Positions 55,262 to 63,923 of a stretch of DNA of 64,000 nucleotides are shown here, in pieces. A model generated the notes under the pieces. The model ran no database searches. It saw only the letters and a list, made by a program, of their open reading frames with translations, and was not told the origin of the DNA. The translations under genes and the position numbers were made by a program. The stretch is taken from assembly GCF_900239935.1 (NCBI RefSeq), contig NZ_LT965929.1:756351-820350 (forward strand). The letters run 5' to 3'. This DNA comes from Pseudoalteromonas carrageenovora IAM 12662 (GTDB lineage Bacteria; Pseudomonadota; Gammaproteobacteria; Enterobacterales; Alteromonadaceae). The number at the start of each line of letters is the position of its first letter. Within the stretch, counting starts at the first letter, position 1.

Positions 55262-55471
55262 ATGAAAAAATTACTATTACAGATCATAGGTGTTTTGTTT
55301 ATTTTGCTGGGGTTGTTTTTTTCTCTGGTGCCAGGCCCCTCGCTAATATTTTTTATGGCGGGATTACTGTGCTTTTCTTTTTACTACCCAAAAGCGAGGC
55401 ATTATTTAAAACTATGCCAAAAAGCCTTAACTAAATCGTGTAATTATTTAGACAAAAAATTAGCACGCTAA
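55262..55471 (+). CDS. Small PGPGW-like membrane protein
   Basis: 69 aa with two membrane segments (LLLQIIGVLFILLGLFFSLV and LIFFMAGLLCFSFYY) joined by PGPS, and a basic C-terminal tail (HYLKLCQKALTKSCNYLDKK). The LFFSLVPGPSLIFFMAGL loop resembles the PGPGW family of small transmembrane proteins. AGAGG lies 6 nt before the ATG. A frame-shifted ORF over the same bases (55213-55434) is rejected. Function unknown. Confidence 0.65.
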   Translation: MKKLLLQIIGVLFILLGLFFSLVPGPSLIFFMAGLLCFSFYYPKARHYLKLCQKALTKSCNYLDKKLAR

Positions 55472-55485
55472 ATTATGCCACATAC

Positions 55486-55515
55486 AAAAATGCCAGCTAT
55501 TAAGCTGGCATTTTT
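55486..55515. terminator. Terminator between the small membrane protein and ppsA
   Basis: AAAAATGCCAGCT (55486-55498) pairs with AGCTGGCATTTTT (55503-55515) around ATTA. It is symmetric and can serve both converging genes. Confidence 0.92.
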
Positions 55516-55536
55516 ATTAGTAACGAATAAACGCGA

Positions 55537-57912
55537 TTATTTAGCAAGTTTGTCTGCTAGGTATAACCAAGTTTCTAGTACTGTATCTGGGTTTAGTGAA
55601 ACAGAATCAATGCCCTGCTCTACTAACCATGCTGCAAAGTCTTCATGATCTGAAGGACCTTGGCCACAAATACCTACGTATTTACCTTTTTCTTTAGCTG
55701 TTTTAATAGCCATTGAAAGTAGCTTTTTAATAGCAGGGTTACGCTCATCAAATAAATGTGCGATTAAACCTGAATCACGGTCTAAACCAAGTGTTAGCTG
55801 AGTTAAATCGTTAGAGCCGATAGAAAATCCATCGAACATATCTAAAAATTCATCTGCAAGTAATGCATTTGAAGGAAGCTCACACATCATTATTACTTTA
55901 AGACCATTTTCGCCACGTTTAAGGCCATGCTCTTCTAGTAATTCGATTACTCGTTTACCTTCTTCAAGGGTACGTACGAATGGGATCATGATTTCGATGT
56001 TGGTCATATCCATGGTGTTTCTTACGCGTTTTATTGCTTCACACTCAAGGGCAAAACAATCACGGAAGTCTTCAGAGATATAACGTGCAGCACCACGAAA
56101 ACCAATCATTGGGTTTTCTTCTTCTGGTTCGTACTGCTCACCACCTACTAAGTTTGCGTATTCGTTTGATTTAAAATCAGACATACGCACAATTACGCGC
56201 TCTGGTGCAAAGGCACAACCAAGTGTAGAAATACCTTCTACTAACTTAGAGATATAAAATTCTACAGGTGATTCGTAACCGGCAATAATATCGGTAATTT
56301 CTGCTTGTAGAGCGGGTGTTTGCGCATCAAAGTTTAAAAGTGCTTTAGGGTGCACACCAATCATGCGGTTAATAACAAACTCAACACGGGCAAGGCCAAC
56401 ACCTGCATGCGGTAAACGTGCAAAATCGAATGCACGATCTGGGTTACCCACGTTCATCATAACTTTCATTGGTAGTTCTGGCATTTTATCAACACGCGAC
56501 GTTAGTATTTCAAAGTCTAAAATACCTTCGTAGATGTAGCCTGTATCGCCTTCAGCACATGAGACTGTTACTTCTTGACCCGCTTTGATTAAATCGGTTG
56601 CATTACCACAACCAACCACTGCTGGAATACCTAATTCACGTGCAATAATTGCAGCATGACACGTACGACCGCCACGATTTGTAACAATGGCTGCAGCACG
56701 CTTCATGATTGGTTCCCAATCTGGGTCGGTCATGTCGGTCACTAAAATGTCACCTTCTTGTACTTGATCCATTTCTTTAATTGAATCGAGTACGCGTACA
56801 ACACCGCTACCAATTTTGTGACCAATTGCACGGCCTTCAACAATTACGTTGCTAGTACCGTTTAATTGAAAACGTTCCATTACGTTTGCGTCTTCGTTTG
56901 AGCGCACGGTTTCTGGACGCGCTTGAACTATATATAGTTTGCCGTCGTTACCGTCTTTTGCCCATTCGATGTCCATAGGACGACCGTAATGTTTTTCGAT
57001 GATTACAGCTTGTTTGGCAAGATCTTGCACTTCTTCATCTGTAATCGAAAATTTGTTTGAAAGCGCTGGGTCTACATCAACGATGTCTACTTGTTTACCG
57101 TGCGCTTTATCTTTTGAGTAAATCATTTGAATGGCTTTAGAACCAATGTTACGACGTACTACTGAAGGTTTGTTTTTTAGTAATGTTGGTTTATGAACAT
57201 AAAATTCATCAGGGTTTACTGCGCCCTGTACAACCATTTCACCTAAGCCATAGCTTGATGTAACAAATACAACGTCTTCAAAACCCGACTCTGTATCAAT
57301 ACTAAACATTACACCAGATGCTGATTTATCTGAGCGTACCATGCGCTGAATACCAGCAGATAACGCTACGCCACGATGATCGTAACCTTGGTGAACACGG
57401 TACGATATTGCACGGTCGTTAAATAAAGAAGCAAATACGTGTTTAATAGCGACCATTACTGAGTCGATACCTACTACGTTAAGAAAAGTTTCTTGTTGGC
57501 CTGCGAATGATGCATCTGGCATGTCTTCAGCGGTAGCTGATGAACGTACTGCAAAAGAAACATCTGCTGTTGTGTCACCGTGGAGTTGACTATAAGCGTC
57601 GCGGATTGCTTTATCTAGGTTAGGTTGGAATGGTGTATCGATTATCCATTGGCGGATATCAGCACCTACTTTGGCAAGTGTATTTACATCATCAACATCG
57701 AGTGTATCTAAGATGTCGTGAATTTTTGCGGTGAGTCCTGATTGATCTAAAAACTCGTTAAAAGCGTCGGCTGTAGTGGCAAAACCACCCGGAACCTGTA
57801 CACCTGCGTTTGCTAGGTTTGAAATCATTTCACCGAGTGAGGCATTTTTACCACCAACACGAGGAACATCTTGCATACCAAGCTCTTGATACCAGAGAAC
57901 GTATTCTTGCAC
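55537..57912 (-). CDS. ppsA: Phosphoenolpyruvate synthase
   Basis: 791 aa from a GTG at 57912 (E. coli PpsA 792). The longer frame to a TTG at 57933 is rejected because GGAGAA, the ribosome binding site, lies inside it 7 nt before the GTG. The nucleotide-binding domain has [15 protein letters not shown] and [27 protein letters not shown]. The phosphohistidine domain has [24 protein letters not shown]. The PEP-binding barrel has [21 protein letters not shown] and [10 protein letters not shown]. It converts pyruvate and ATP to PEP, AMP and phosphate for gluconeogenesis. It is divergent from its regulator ppsR. Confidence 0.95.
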   Translation of the reverse strand: MQEYVLWYQELGMQDVPRVGGKNASLGEMISNLANAGVQVPGGFATTADAFNEFLDQSGLTAKIHDILDTLDVDDVNTLAKVGADIRQWIIDTPFQPNLDKAIRDAYSQLHGDTTADVSFAVRSSATAEDMPDASFAGQQETFLNVVGIDSVMVAIKHVFASLFNDRAISYRVHQGYDHRGVALSAGIQRMVRSDKSASGVMFSIDTESGFEDVVFVTSSYGLGEMVVQGAVNPDEFYVHKPTLLKNKPSVVRRNIGSKAIQMIYSKDKAHGKQVDIVDVDPALSNKFSITDEEVQDLAKQAVIIEKHYGRPMDIEWAKDGNDGKLYIVQARPETVRSNEDANVMERFQLNGTSNVIVEGRAIGHKIGSGVVRVLDSIKEMDQVQEGDILVTDMTDPDWEPIMKRAAAIVTNRGGRTCHAAIIARELGIPAVVGCGNATDLIKAGQEVTVSCAEGDTGYIYEGILDFEILTSRVDKMPELPMKVMMNVGNPDRAFDFARLPHAGVGLARVEFVINRMIGVHPKALLNFDAQTPALQAEITDIIAGYESPVEFYISKLVEGISTLGCAFAPERVIVRMSDFKSNEYANLVGGEQYEPEEENPMIGFRGAARYISEDFRDCFALECEAIKRVRNTMDMTNIEIMIPFVRTLEEGKRVIELLEEHGLKRGENGLKVIMMCELPSNALLADEFLDMFDGFSIGSNDLTQLTLGLDRDSGLIAHLFDERNPAIKKLLSMAIKTAKEKGKYVGICGQGPSDHEDFAAWLVEQGIDSVSLNPDTVLETWLYLADKLAK

Positions 57913-57967
57913 GGGTCTTTCTCCAAAAAACAAATTGTAGTTGAAACTGTGAGAGTTAAGAAAGAAA

Positions 57968-58026
57968 ACCTTTTATAAAGGTCAGCTTCATTCTACACTG
58001 GCATTAGTCCTCACGTAAACCGTGAG
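57968..58026. promoter_or_regulatory. Divergent ppsA-ppsR promoter region with two inverted repeats
   Basis: ACCTTT-TAT-AAAGGT (57968-57982) and CTCACG-TAAAC-CGTGAG (58010-58026) are perfect 6-bp-arm palindromes between the two start codons. Either could be an operator for carbon-source control. The binding proteins are unknown, and no clean Cra site is seen. Confidence 0.35.
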
Positions 58027-58066
58027 TAACCCATTTTAGGGATTAAACGTAATAAAAAGGTTAACT

Positions 58067-58876
58067 ATGAGAACTGCTTTTTATATATCAGACGGTACTG
58101 CAATTACCTCAGAGGTTTTTGGGCACGCGACTTTGTCGTTATTTCCGGTTGATTTTAATCATAAAACTATTCCTTTTGTTGAAACAGAAGAAAAAGCAAA
58201 TGAAATTAAAGCGTTAATTAACGCAACTGCTGCAAAAGAAGGTGAGAAGCCATTTGTGTTCTTTACCTTCGTTAATCATAACTTAAGTGAAATTATTAAA
58301 TCAGCCGATGCTGTTGCTTACGATTTTCTCTCTACTTATAGCGAAAAAATACAAAAAGAGCTTGATGTAGCACCAGTACCAAAAATGCACCGCACGCATT
58401 CTATTCACGAAAAAAGCTATGATTTTAGAATTGACGCCGTCAACTACGCACTAATGAATGATGACGGTGGCAACATTAAAAACTTTTCTGAAGCTGATAT
58501 TATTTTAGTTGGTGTGAGCCGCAGTGGTAAAACACCAACCAGTTTATACTTAGCACTACAATACGGTATTAAAGCCGCTAATTACCCAATAACAGAAGAC
58601 GACTTAGAAAGTGAGGGTTTACCTAAGTGTTTACTCCCTTACAAACATAAGTTGTTTGGCCTGACTATTGACCCTGAACGTTTAGCTGCAATAAGGCATA
58701 GGCGTATGGCTAATTCTAAATACGCGTCTATTAGGCAATGCCGAATAGAAGTGCGTGAAGTAGAAATGTTATATAAACGCCATAAAATTTCGTACTTTAA
58801 TTCTACTCATCATTCGGTAGAAGAAATATCTGCTAAAATCCTAATTGACAGTAACCTTGAGCGACGTAAGTACTAA
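58067..58876 (+). CDS. ppsR: PEP synthase regulatory kinase/phosphorylase (PSRP)
   Basis: 269 aa, the DUF299 family. AFYISDGTAITSEVFGHATLSLF at the N-terminus, and DIILVGVSRSGKTPTSLYLA with the P-loop-like motif, are diagnostic. YPITEDDLESEGLPKCLLPYKHKLFGLTIDPERL follows. It phosphorylates PpsA on threonine using ADP and reverses this with phosphate, switching PEP synthesis off and on. The divergent position relative to ppsA is the usual one. AAAAAGG lies 7 nt upstream of the ATG. Confidence 0.93.
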   Translation: MRTAFYISDGTAITSEVFGHATLSLFPVDFNHKTIPFVETEEKANEIKALINATAAKEGEKPFVFFTFVNHNLSEIIKSADAVAYDFLSTYSEKIQKELDVAPVPKMHRTHSIHEKSYDFRIDAVNYALMNDDGGNIKNFSEADIILVGVSRSGKTPTSLYLALQYGIKAANYPITEDDLESEGLPKCLLPYKHKLFGLTIDPERLAAIRHRRMANSKYASIRQCRIEVREVEMLYKRHKISYFNSTHHSVEEISAKILIDSNLERRKY

Positions 58877-58902
58877 CAAACTAATTTACTATTTTGCTAA
58901 AA

Positions 58903-58928
58903 AAAGCCGCAATATGCGGCTTTAATTT
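58903..58928. terminator. Bidirectional terminator between ppsR and DAHP synthase
   Basis: AAAGCCGC (58903-58910) and GCGGCTTT (58916-58923) around AATAT, with flanking A and T runs on both sides. Confidence 0.88.
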
Positions 58929-58936
58929 TTTACTTA

Positions 58937-60286
58937 TTACTTACGAGCGTCTTTTAATAAATCAGCTACTAAGAAACCAACTTCTAATACTTGGTCTGCA
59001 TTTAAGCGAGGGTCACATTGTGTTTTGTAACGCTGTGCTAGGTCATCGTCTGATAAACCGTAAGCACCACCTGTACACTCTGTTACGTGCTGACCTGTCA
59101 TTTCTAAATGAACACCACCTGCATATGAACCTTCAGATTTGTGTACTGCAAAGAATTGGCTGATCTCGCGCATAATATTATCAAAGCTACGTGTTTTGTA
59201 ACCAGATGTCGCTTTTTCAGTATTGCCGTGCATTGGATCTGAGCTCCAAATTACTTTACGGCCTTCTTGTTGAACGCGGCGAACGAGTGCTGGTAATTTC
59301 TCTGGAAGAACATCAGCACCCATACGCGTAATTAACGTTAAGCGACCCGGGATGTTATCTGGATTTACTGCATCAATTAAACGAATTAGGTCGTCTGGGT
59401 CCATGCCAGGGCCAACTTTAACACCTATGGGGTTTTTAATACCTTTGAAAAACTCAATGTGGGCATGATCTAGCTGGCGTGTACGCTCACCAATCCAAAC
59501 AAAGTGTGCTGAACAGTCGTACCAATCACCTGAAAGGTGGTCACGGCGTGTTAGCGCTTCTTCGTAACCTAGTAATAAGGCTTCGTGAGAAGTGTATAAA
59601 TCTGTTTCTTTAAGGCTAGGTGCAATTGTAGAATTAATGCCACACACTTCCATAAATTCAAGTGCATCTTGAATTTTGTCTGCAAGTTGTTGGAAACGCT
59701 CTTTTTGCGGATTAGCGGCAACAAAACCCATATTCCAGCGGTTTACCTGGTGTAAGTCAGCTAAGCCACCTTGTGCAAATGCACGTAGTAAGTTTAATGT
59801 AGCTGCACTGTTGTGGTAAGCCTTCATTAAACGTTGAGGGTCTGGTATACGTGCTTCTTCTGTAAATTCAAAGCTATTTACAATATCACCACGGTAAGAT
59901 GGTAATGAAATTCCATCAATTGTTTCTAAATCTGCAGAGCGTGGTTTTGCATATTGGCCAGCCATACGTGCAATTTTAACTACAGGGCATTTACCGCCGT
60001 AAGTTAATACAACCGCCATTTGTAAAATGGTTTTAAATGTATCGCGAATATTAGCTGCGTTAAAGTCACTAAACGACTCAGCACAATCACCACCTTGAAG
60101 TAAAAATGCACGACCTTCGCACACATCTTCAAGCTGTTTAAATAAGCTTCTTGTTTCCTCAGCAAATACTAATGGCGGAGCGCTTTTTAATTGGCCCTCT
60201 ACTGACTTTAACTCTTCTTGATCTGGGTACTGTGGTTGCTGCAGTATTGGCAGCTCTCTCCAACTATTTGGGTTCCACGATTGCAT
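58937..60286 (-). CDS. Class II (plant-type) 3-deoxy-7-phosphoheptulonate synthase
   Basis: 449 aa. Class II signatures: [19 protein letters not shown] at the start, [16 protein letters not shown] (metal-binding Cys), [52 protein letters not shown] and [18 protein letters not shown]. It condenses PEP and erythrose-4-phosphate, the first step of aromatic synthesis. It sits beside ppsA/ppsR, which supply its PEP substrate. There is no fused chorismate mutase or ACT domain, so feedback control is not obvious. Confidence 0.93.
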   Translation of the reverse strand: MQSWNPNSWRELPILQQPQYPDQEELKSVEGQLKSAPPLVFAEETRSLFKQLEDVCEGRAFLLQGGDCAESFSDFNAANIRDTFKTILQMAVVLTYGGKCPVVKIARMAGQYAKPRSADLETIDGISLPSYRGDIVNSFEFTEEARIPDPQRLMKAYHNSAATLNLLRAFAQGGLADLHQVNRWNMGFVAANPQKERFQQLADKIQDALEFMEVCGINSTIAPSLKETDLYTSHEALLLGYEEALTRRDHLSGDWYDCSAHFVWIGERTRQLDHAHIEFFKGIKNPIGVKVGPGMDPDDLIRLIDAVNPDNIPGRLTLITRMGADVLPEKLPALVRRVQQEGRKVIWSSDPMHGNTEKATSGYKTRSFDNIMREISQFFAVHKSEGSYAGGVHLEMTGQHVTECTGGAYGLSDDDLAQRYKTQCDPRLNADQVLEVGFLVADLLKDARK

Positions 60287-60559
60287 GTTCTTTCCTCATT
60301 CCTACATTACCTGATAAGAAGAAATTAACGTATGCAGGCACCTAAGTTCAAGGACTAAATTCACTATTTACCAATTATTTAGTTATGAGCTAGGTATATA
60401 TAAATTTTATAACTTAAATAAGCTGTTCTGTATGCCATTTTTTTGTTTTATTTAAAATATTTATTCATTTAATAACAACAAGATAAAAGTAAATTAATTA
60501 TATTTCGAGTATCTTATATTAAATTAAAGGCAAGCATTACATGTATACAAACAACAAGG

Positions 60560-60576
60560 GAACACATCATACTTAA
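60560..60576 (-). other. Ter-like site 1 (Tus-binding candidate)
   Basis: On the minus strand TTAAGTATGATGTGTTC. AGTATGATGT matches E. coli Ter AGTATGTTGT at 9 of 10 positions, including the G whose partner is the lock cytosine C6. The downstream half (ACTAA in E. coli) is different. An exact copy is present at 61101-61117. By analogy the blocking face looks towards higher coordinates. Confidence 0.65.
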
Positions 60577-61100
60577 ATGCGTGAGTTTGTAGTCTTAACT
60601 TTACAGGCTAAAATAATTAAAAAAGATAATCAGTATGAACGCAGGCTAATATATGCTAAGGGCATGGTAACTCTAATGAATTGCTAACAAAAATCACTAA
60701 TAGTGTTTATGGGGCTTTAGTTTATTTAAAGCTAACTTATCCACTTAGCCGACTACGCACTCGATTTATAATTTATACTAACCCTTCAGTGCACTTACGT
60801 TCATCTACTATGTAATGATTCCAGCACACCAAAAACCTTTGGTTACTTAAATATGCTCTGTTTAGTTAAGTTTCATACATTGATACCGCTCATTTTGCCC
60901 TCCGAGTCCAAAGCCTCAATCATCCAGAGTGTAAATAATTAAAATATCTCACACTCATGATTTGCAGTTTATTATTTATCACTATAGTAGATTAGTGAGT
61001 TAGATTTACTCATTGGATAATGAGATAACAGCTAATGTACCGGCTATTATATTAGCGAATTATTTTTATGCAGTAATTATATTAATAGCCCACAACTAAA

Positions 61101-61117
61101 GAACACATCATACTTAA
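61101..61117 (-). other. Ter-like site 2 (Tus-binding candidate)
   Basis: An exact 17-bp copy of site 1 in the same orientation, with extra similarity to the A/T-rich E. coli flank before it (ATTAAGTATG). It would stop forks moving leftwards from the origin near 63.5-64 kb. Confidence 0.68.
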
Positions 61118-61200
61118 TTTAATTTAAAGTTTATCTGGGCAAAGTGATAAGATTAAAATTTTTATAAACAAGTAAAAGGTTATATGTGATAATTACAAAA

Positions 61201-61217
61201 TTGTAAGATGTGTTCTT
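61201..61217 (+). other. Degenerate, inverted Ter-like site 3 at the tus start
   Basis: TTGTAAGATGTGTTCTT shares GTA and GATGTGTTCTT with site 2 but is on the opposite strand. It ends 8 bp before the chosen tus ATG. In E. coli TerB also overlaps the tus promoter and Tus represses itself there. This copy would block forks moving rightwards. It is weaker than sites 1 and 2. Confidence 0.5.
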
Positions 61218-61225
61218 GGTTGTAT

Positions 61226-62101
61226 ATGGTTAGTAAAATACAAATTAGAAGTCAGTTTGATTTAATGAATGAGCTAACATTATTGTTAGTAGAAGAGCTA
61301 AAAGCTTGTGAGTACTCGAAGGCTGAATATTATCAGTTGCCTAATATTAGTAGCGCTGATGAAAGCATTGTTCCAGAGTCTATTATCACTAATAGGATTT
61401 CGGGTGATTTAGCACATAAATCTATCCTTAATTCATTCACTGATATTTATAAAAAAGATGGTTTAAGTAGTCGTGTTTTAAAGCGCCACCCTGGTTTACT
61501 TGTAATTAAAAATGCAGATAAAGAATCGCTTAATAATCGAATAGCTCAGGTGAATAAGGCTAAGGCTGATTTTAAAGCTTGTATTGTCGCGATAGATAAT
61601 AACGATGCTCGTTTTGAAGCAGTACACAATGCAATGCCTAATTTAATTACTTTAGCTGCCTACAGAAAAATACATTCTGAGAGTGATTCGCCTTTTTCAG
61701 TTCGTTTTACGTGGATGCATAAGCACGCAACAAAAACACTCACAAAAAAAATGGCTTTAGAGATGCTTGATAAATCGGCCGGTTACAGAAACCCCAGAAT
61801 GATTGATCAACAAAAATGGCAATCATTAGTTGCACAAGAACAAATGCGTGTAGCTAGTTTAGGTGAAAAAGAAAAATTAAGGATTAGACGCCCTACCCGT
61901 GTAAGCCCTCAAGTAAATGTTAGATACACAGCTCAAAATCGTTACCACGTTAGTGCTGCATTACCCTTTATTTTGATAAACCCAGAACCAGATGTAAAGC
62001 TTGGTATTTTACCTGATTATCAAAAGCCAGATGCTCACCCACGTAAGCGAGAGTATGATTTTTTAGTCGATAGGTTATATTTAGAGCAAGTAGACAAATA
62101 A
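61226..62101 (+). CDS. tus: Replication terminator protein Tus homologue
   Basis: 291 aa from the ATG at 61226; an ATG at 61208 is possible but lies within a Ter-like site. Several blocks match E. coli Tus (309 aa): [29 protein letters not shown] with its LPGVLCY...[29 protein letters not shown] with [38 protein letters not shown] with FGWANKHIIKNLHRDEV, and [18 protein letters not shown] with KLKIKRPVKVQPIARVWY. The phenylalanine and histidine of the C6-binding lock (F140, H144 in E. coli) are kept (FEAVH); G149 is Asn here. It would bind Ter sites and stop DnaB from one side. It converges on the replication initiator. Confidence 0.88.
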   Translation: [291 protein letters not shown]

Positions 62102-62111
62102 TGATTATGTT

Positions 62112-62138
62112 AAAAAGGCCACTTTATGTGGCCTTTTT
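62112..62138. terminator. Bidirectional terminator between tus and the initiator gene
   Basis: AAAAAGGCCAC (62112-62122) pairs perfectly with GTGGCCTTTTT (62128-62138), serving both converging genes. Confidence 0.92.
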
Positions 62139-62171
62139 GGTTTGGTGTTTAATTGTTTAAAATAAACCTTT

Positions 62172-63386
62172 TTATTTTTCTACTATTTCTTCAATTTTAT
62201 CTTCATCAATTAAAACTGCATTCTCAACGATACGTTTACCGCCTTGAATTTCTATGCGTTTATTGTGTTTGTTTAATGTAAGTATCTCGTCGCAAAACTG
62301 ATCCGATGGATGCATTTCATATGTGTAGTCGATAATATTTCCGGTTTTATCGTCTTTTACATTTGTGATGCTGTATTCAGATATAGCCCCTTTTTCGATC
62401 AAATCTTTCATTGTCGTAGTCATATCACGACGTAATGCCTTTAATTTATTCTCAGTAATATCATCGGTAGAATAAATAGAGCCATATTTTTCCATAATAG
62501 AAAGTAATCTAAAATGATACGTTTTACCTGGCGCCGCATATCGCCAAAGATGATACAAACGTAACATCATCCAACGTGATAAGCCGCGTTTTAATTCTTG
62601 GGCACTATTAAAATAATATCCTTTGTATTCAAGGTTATCAATCATGTTATGAACAAAGGCATTTAAACATGCAACACATTTAACATTGCCACCTTGACCT
62701 TTTTTACCACTAAAGTGTAGCGAAGATAAAAAATTCATATTTGACTCATAAAAAGAATCGTCAATGTCTGAATTCTTAGTGTCGGTAGCAGAATATTTAA
62801 ATGAAAGTTTAGAACCTTGAAGTGCTTCTAATGATTCTTTGATTGCTGGATAAGGCATTGACTGCCCAACCGCTTTAAGCTCCTGTGCTAATTCGTTCAT
62901 AGAAAAAACGACTGCATATTGAATACCGGACTTAAAATTAATTTTTACTATTTTACCTTTAGAGGCTAAACGAATAAGTGCGCGCTCAACTTTTTCTTCT
63001 CTATCTGATGGCCATACTAAATATTCAACGTCTTCACCATCTTTACGCGTACTAACAACAGCAGGCGTTATTTTTATTTCGCCATCATATAAAATACCAT
63101 CTACTTTTTCAGATATTTTACGCGTTATTATCGTTTTTTTAGGAGCTTCTTCTAGAGGCAATTTTTTATGGCCAGAACGTACAAAGCGACCCCACAAATC
63201 ATAATGATTAAATGTGTTAGAGTAAGCACGTAATCCATGAGCTGCATTTTCGATTGAAATTCGCACATCTTTATTATCTGTAAACAGTGCTAAACTTTCG
63301 TTATCGATTGCACTTTCCACCCCGTGGATTTGGCCCCTTAGTGTATCGGGCAAGTTATCTACCGAGATGTTGACCTTTCGGCTCAT
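62172..63386 (-). CDS. Plasmid-type replication initiator protein
   Basis: 404 aa from the ATG at 63386 (MSRKVNISVDNLPDTLRGQ), with GGAA 9 nt upstream; the frame is open to a TTG at 63440 and a Met at 63401 is also possible. It is a basic protein with two likely winged-helix regions: EEKVERALIRLASKGKIVKINF, and ELKRGLSRWMMLRLYHLWRYAAPGKTYHFRLLSIMEKYGS...KALRRDMTTTMKDLIEKGAI, the second resembling the initiator fold of iteron plasmids. I cannot assign it to a named Rep family by eye. The call rests on this fold, on the iterons, DnaA boxes and AT-rich DNA immediately upstream, and on the adjacent tus. Confidence 0.75.
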   Translation of the reverse strand: MSRKVNISVDNLPDTLRGQIHGVESAIDNESLALFTDNKDVRISIENAAHGLRAYSNTFNHYDLWGRFVRSGHKKLPLEEAPKKTIITRKISEKVDGILYDGEIKITPAVVSTRKDGEDVEYLVWPSDREEKVERALIRLASKGKIVKINFKSGIQYAVVFSMNELAQELKAVGQSMPYPAIKESLEALQGSKLSFKYSATDTKNSDIDDSFYESNMNFLSSLHFSGKKGQGGNVKCVACLNAFVHNMIDNLEYKGYYFNSAQELKRGLSRWMMLRLYHLWRYAAPGKTYHFRLLSIMEKYGSIYSTDDITENKLKALRRDMTTTMKDLIEKGAISEYSITNVKDDKTGNIIDYTYEMHPSDQFCDEILTLNKHNKRIEIQGGKRIVENAVLIDEDKIEEIVEK

Positions 63387-63455
63387 TGTTCTTATTTCCA
63401 TTTTTATTGCGACAGCTAATAACAACACATAAAACGACAAAAGTTAAATGTTTAA

Positions 63456-63473
63456 GTTAGTATAAAAGTGATC
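63456..63473 (-). repeat. Iteron-like repeat next to the initiator start
   Basis: Minus-strand GATCACTTTTATACTAAC, a diverged copy of the 18-bp iteron, placed about 70 bp before the initiator start where it could also mediate autorepression. Confidence 0.6.
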
Positions 63474-63494
63474 CGAGTTTAAATAAAATGTTCA

Positions 63495-63554
63495 GATCAT
63501 TATTTTACTAAGGTTAATGTATTTATCATGATTTTAGATCACTATTTTACTAAG
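63495..63554 (+). repeat. Two direct 18-bp iterons
   Basis: GATCATTATTTTACTAAG (63495-63512) and GATCACTATTTTACTAAG (63537-63554) differ at one base and start 42 bp apart (four helical turns). A third degenerate copy in the same orientation (AATCTAATTTTTACTAAC) is at 63567-63584. Confidence 0.8.
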
Positions 63555-63661
63555 AGTACAGTTATAAATCTAATTTTTACTAACTCAGGTGTTATTTTGT
63601 CCATCACATTTAGTTTTTTTGTAAAATTAGCACGACAAATTAGCCTTAAATTTTTTATCCC

Positions 63662-63670
63662 TGTGGATAA
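63662..63670 (-). other. DnaA box
   Basis: TGTGGATAA is the exact complement of the consensus DnaA box TTATCCACA, lying within the putative origin. Confidence 0.8.
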
Positions 63671-63687
63671 AGACTTATTGAGTTAGC

Positions 63688-63724
63688 ATAGATCTGATCT
63701 GTACTTACTACAGATCAGATCTAT
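63688..63724. repeat. 16-bp perfect inverted repeat in the origin
   Basis: ATAGATCTGATCTGTA (63688-63703), spacer CTTAC, TACAGATCAGATCTAT (63709-63724). Each arm contains two overlapping GATC sites. It could bind a dimeric initiator or partition protein, or form a cruciform. Confidence 0.75.
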
Positions 63725-63777
63725 ACCAATTAAAGCCACGTTTTAAAGCACTGCTTGGTGTATAACTTTATAATTTA

Positions 63778-63923
63778 CTTAGTAAAAAATTGATCTGTCG
63801 AGCTGTTTTTGTTCATAACTAATTGAGTAACTTGTGCATAACTCAATGTTTTAAATATAGCTTAGTAAAAAGGTGATCCAAGGGTAGATAAAGATCTGAT
63901 CTTAACCAAGTATAAAGCTGATC
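63778..63923 (-). repeat. Inverted-orientation iteron group
   Basis: Minus-strand copies: GATCAATTTTTTACTAAG (63778-63795), GATCACCTTTTTACTAAG (63861-63878), GATCAGATCTTTATCTAC (63884-63901) and GATCAGCTTTATACTTGG (63906-63923). The last three step by 22-23 bp, two helical turns, as in iteron origins. The consensus GATCANNTTTTTACTAAG always begins with a Dam methylation site. Confidence 0.75.
63833..63841 (-). other. Second DnaA box
   Basis: TGTGCATAA is the complement of TTATGCACA, which fits the relaxed consensus TTATNCACA. Confidence 0.6.

Larger units (their letters stand above)
60287..61200. other. ~910-bp gene-free terminus region
   Basis: AT-rich, with no ORF longer than about 60 codons. 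It contains two exact copies of the 17-bp Ter-like site and the presumed tus promoter (GATAAT at 61188-61193 as a possible -10). The length without genes, and its position between core metabolism and the replication module, suggest it serves the terminus and possibly the origin. Confidence 0.6.

Noticed and set aside
55213..55434. 73-codon frame overlapping the small membrane protein
   Set aside because: The overlapping frame at 55262 has a good ribosome binding site, two clean membrane helices and a PGPG-like loop; this one has neither start signal nor pattern.
57913..57933. TTG start of ppsA
   Set aside because: The extension is made of the ribosome binding site itself (GGAGAA); the GTG at 57912 aligns with other PpsA proteins.
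60560..61217. The GAACACATC repeats as part of a CRISPR array or insertion-sequence ends
   Set aside because: Only three short copies with irregular spacing (541 and about 100 bp), no transposase, and clear similarity to Ter next to a Tus gene.
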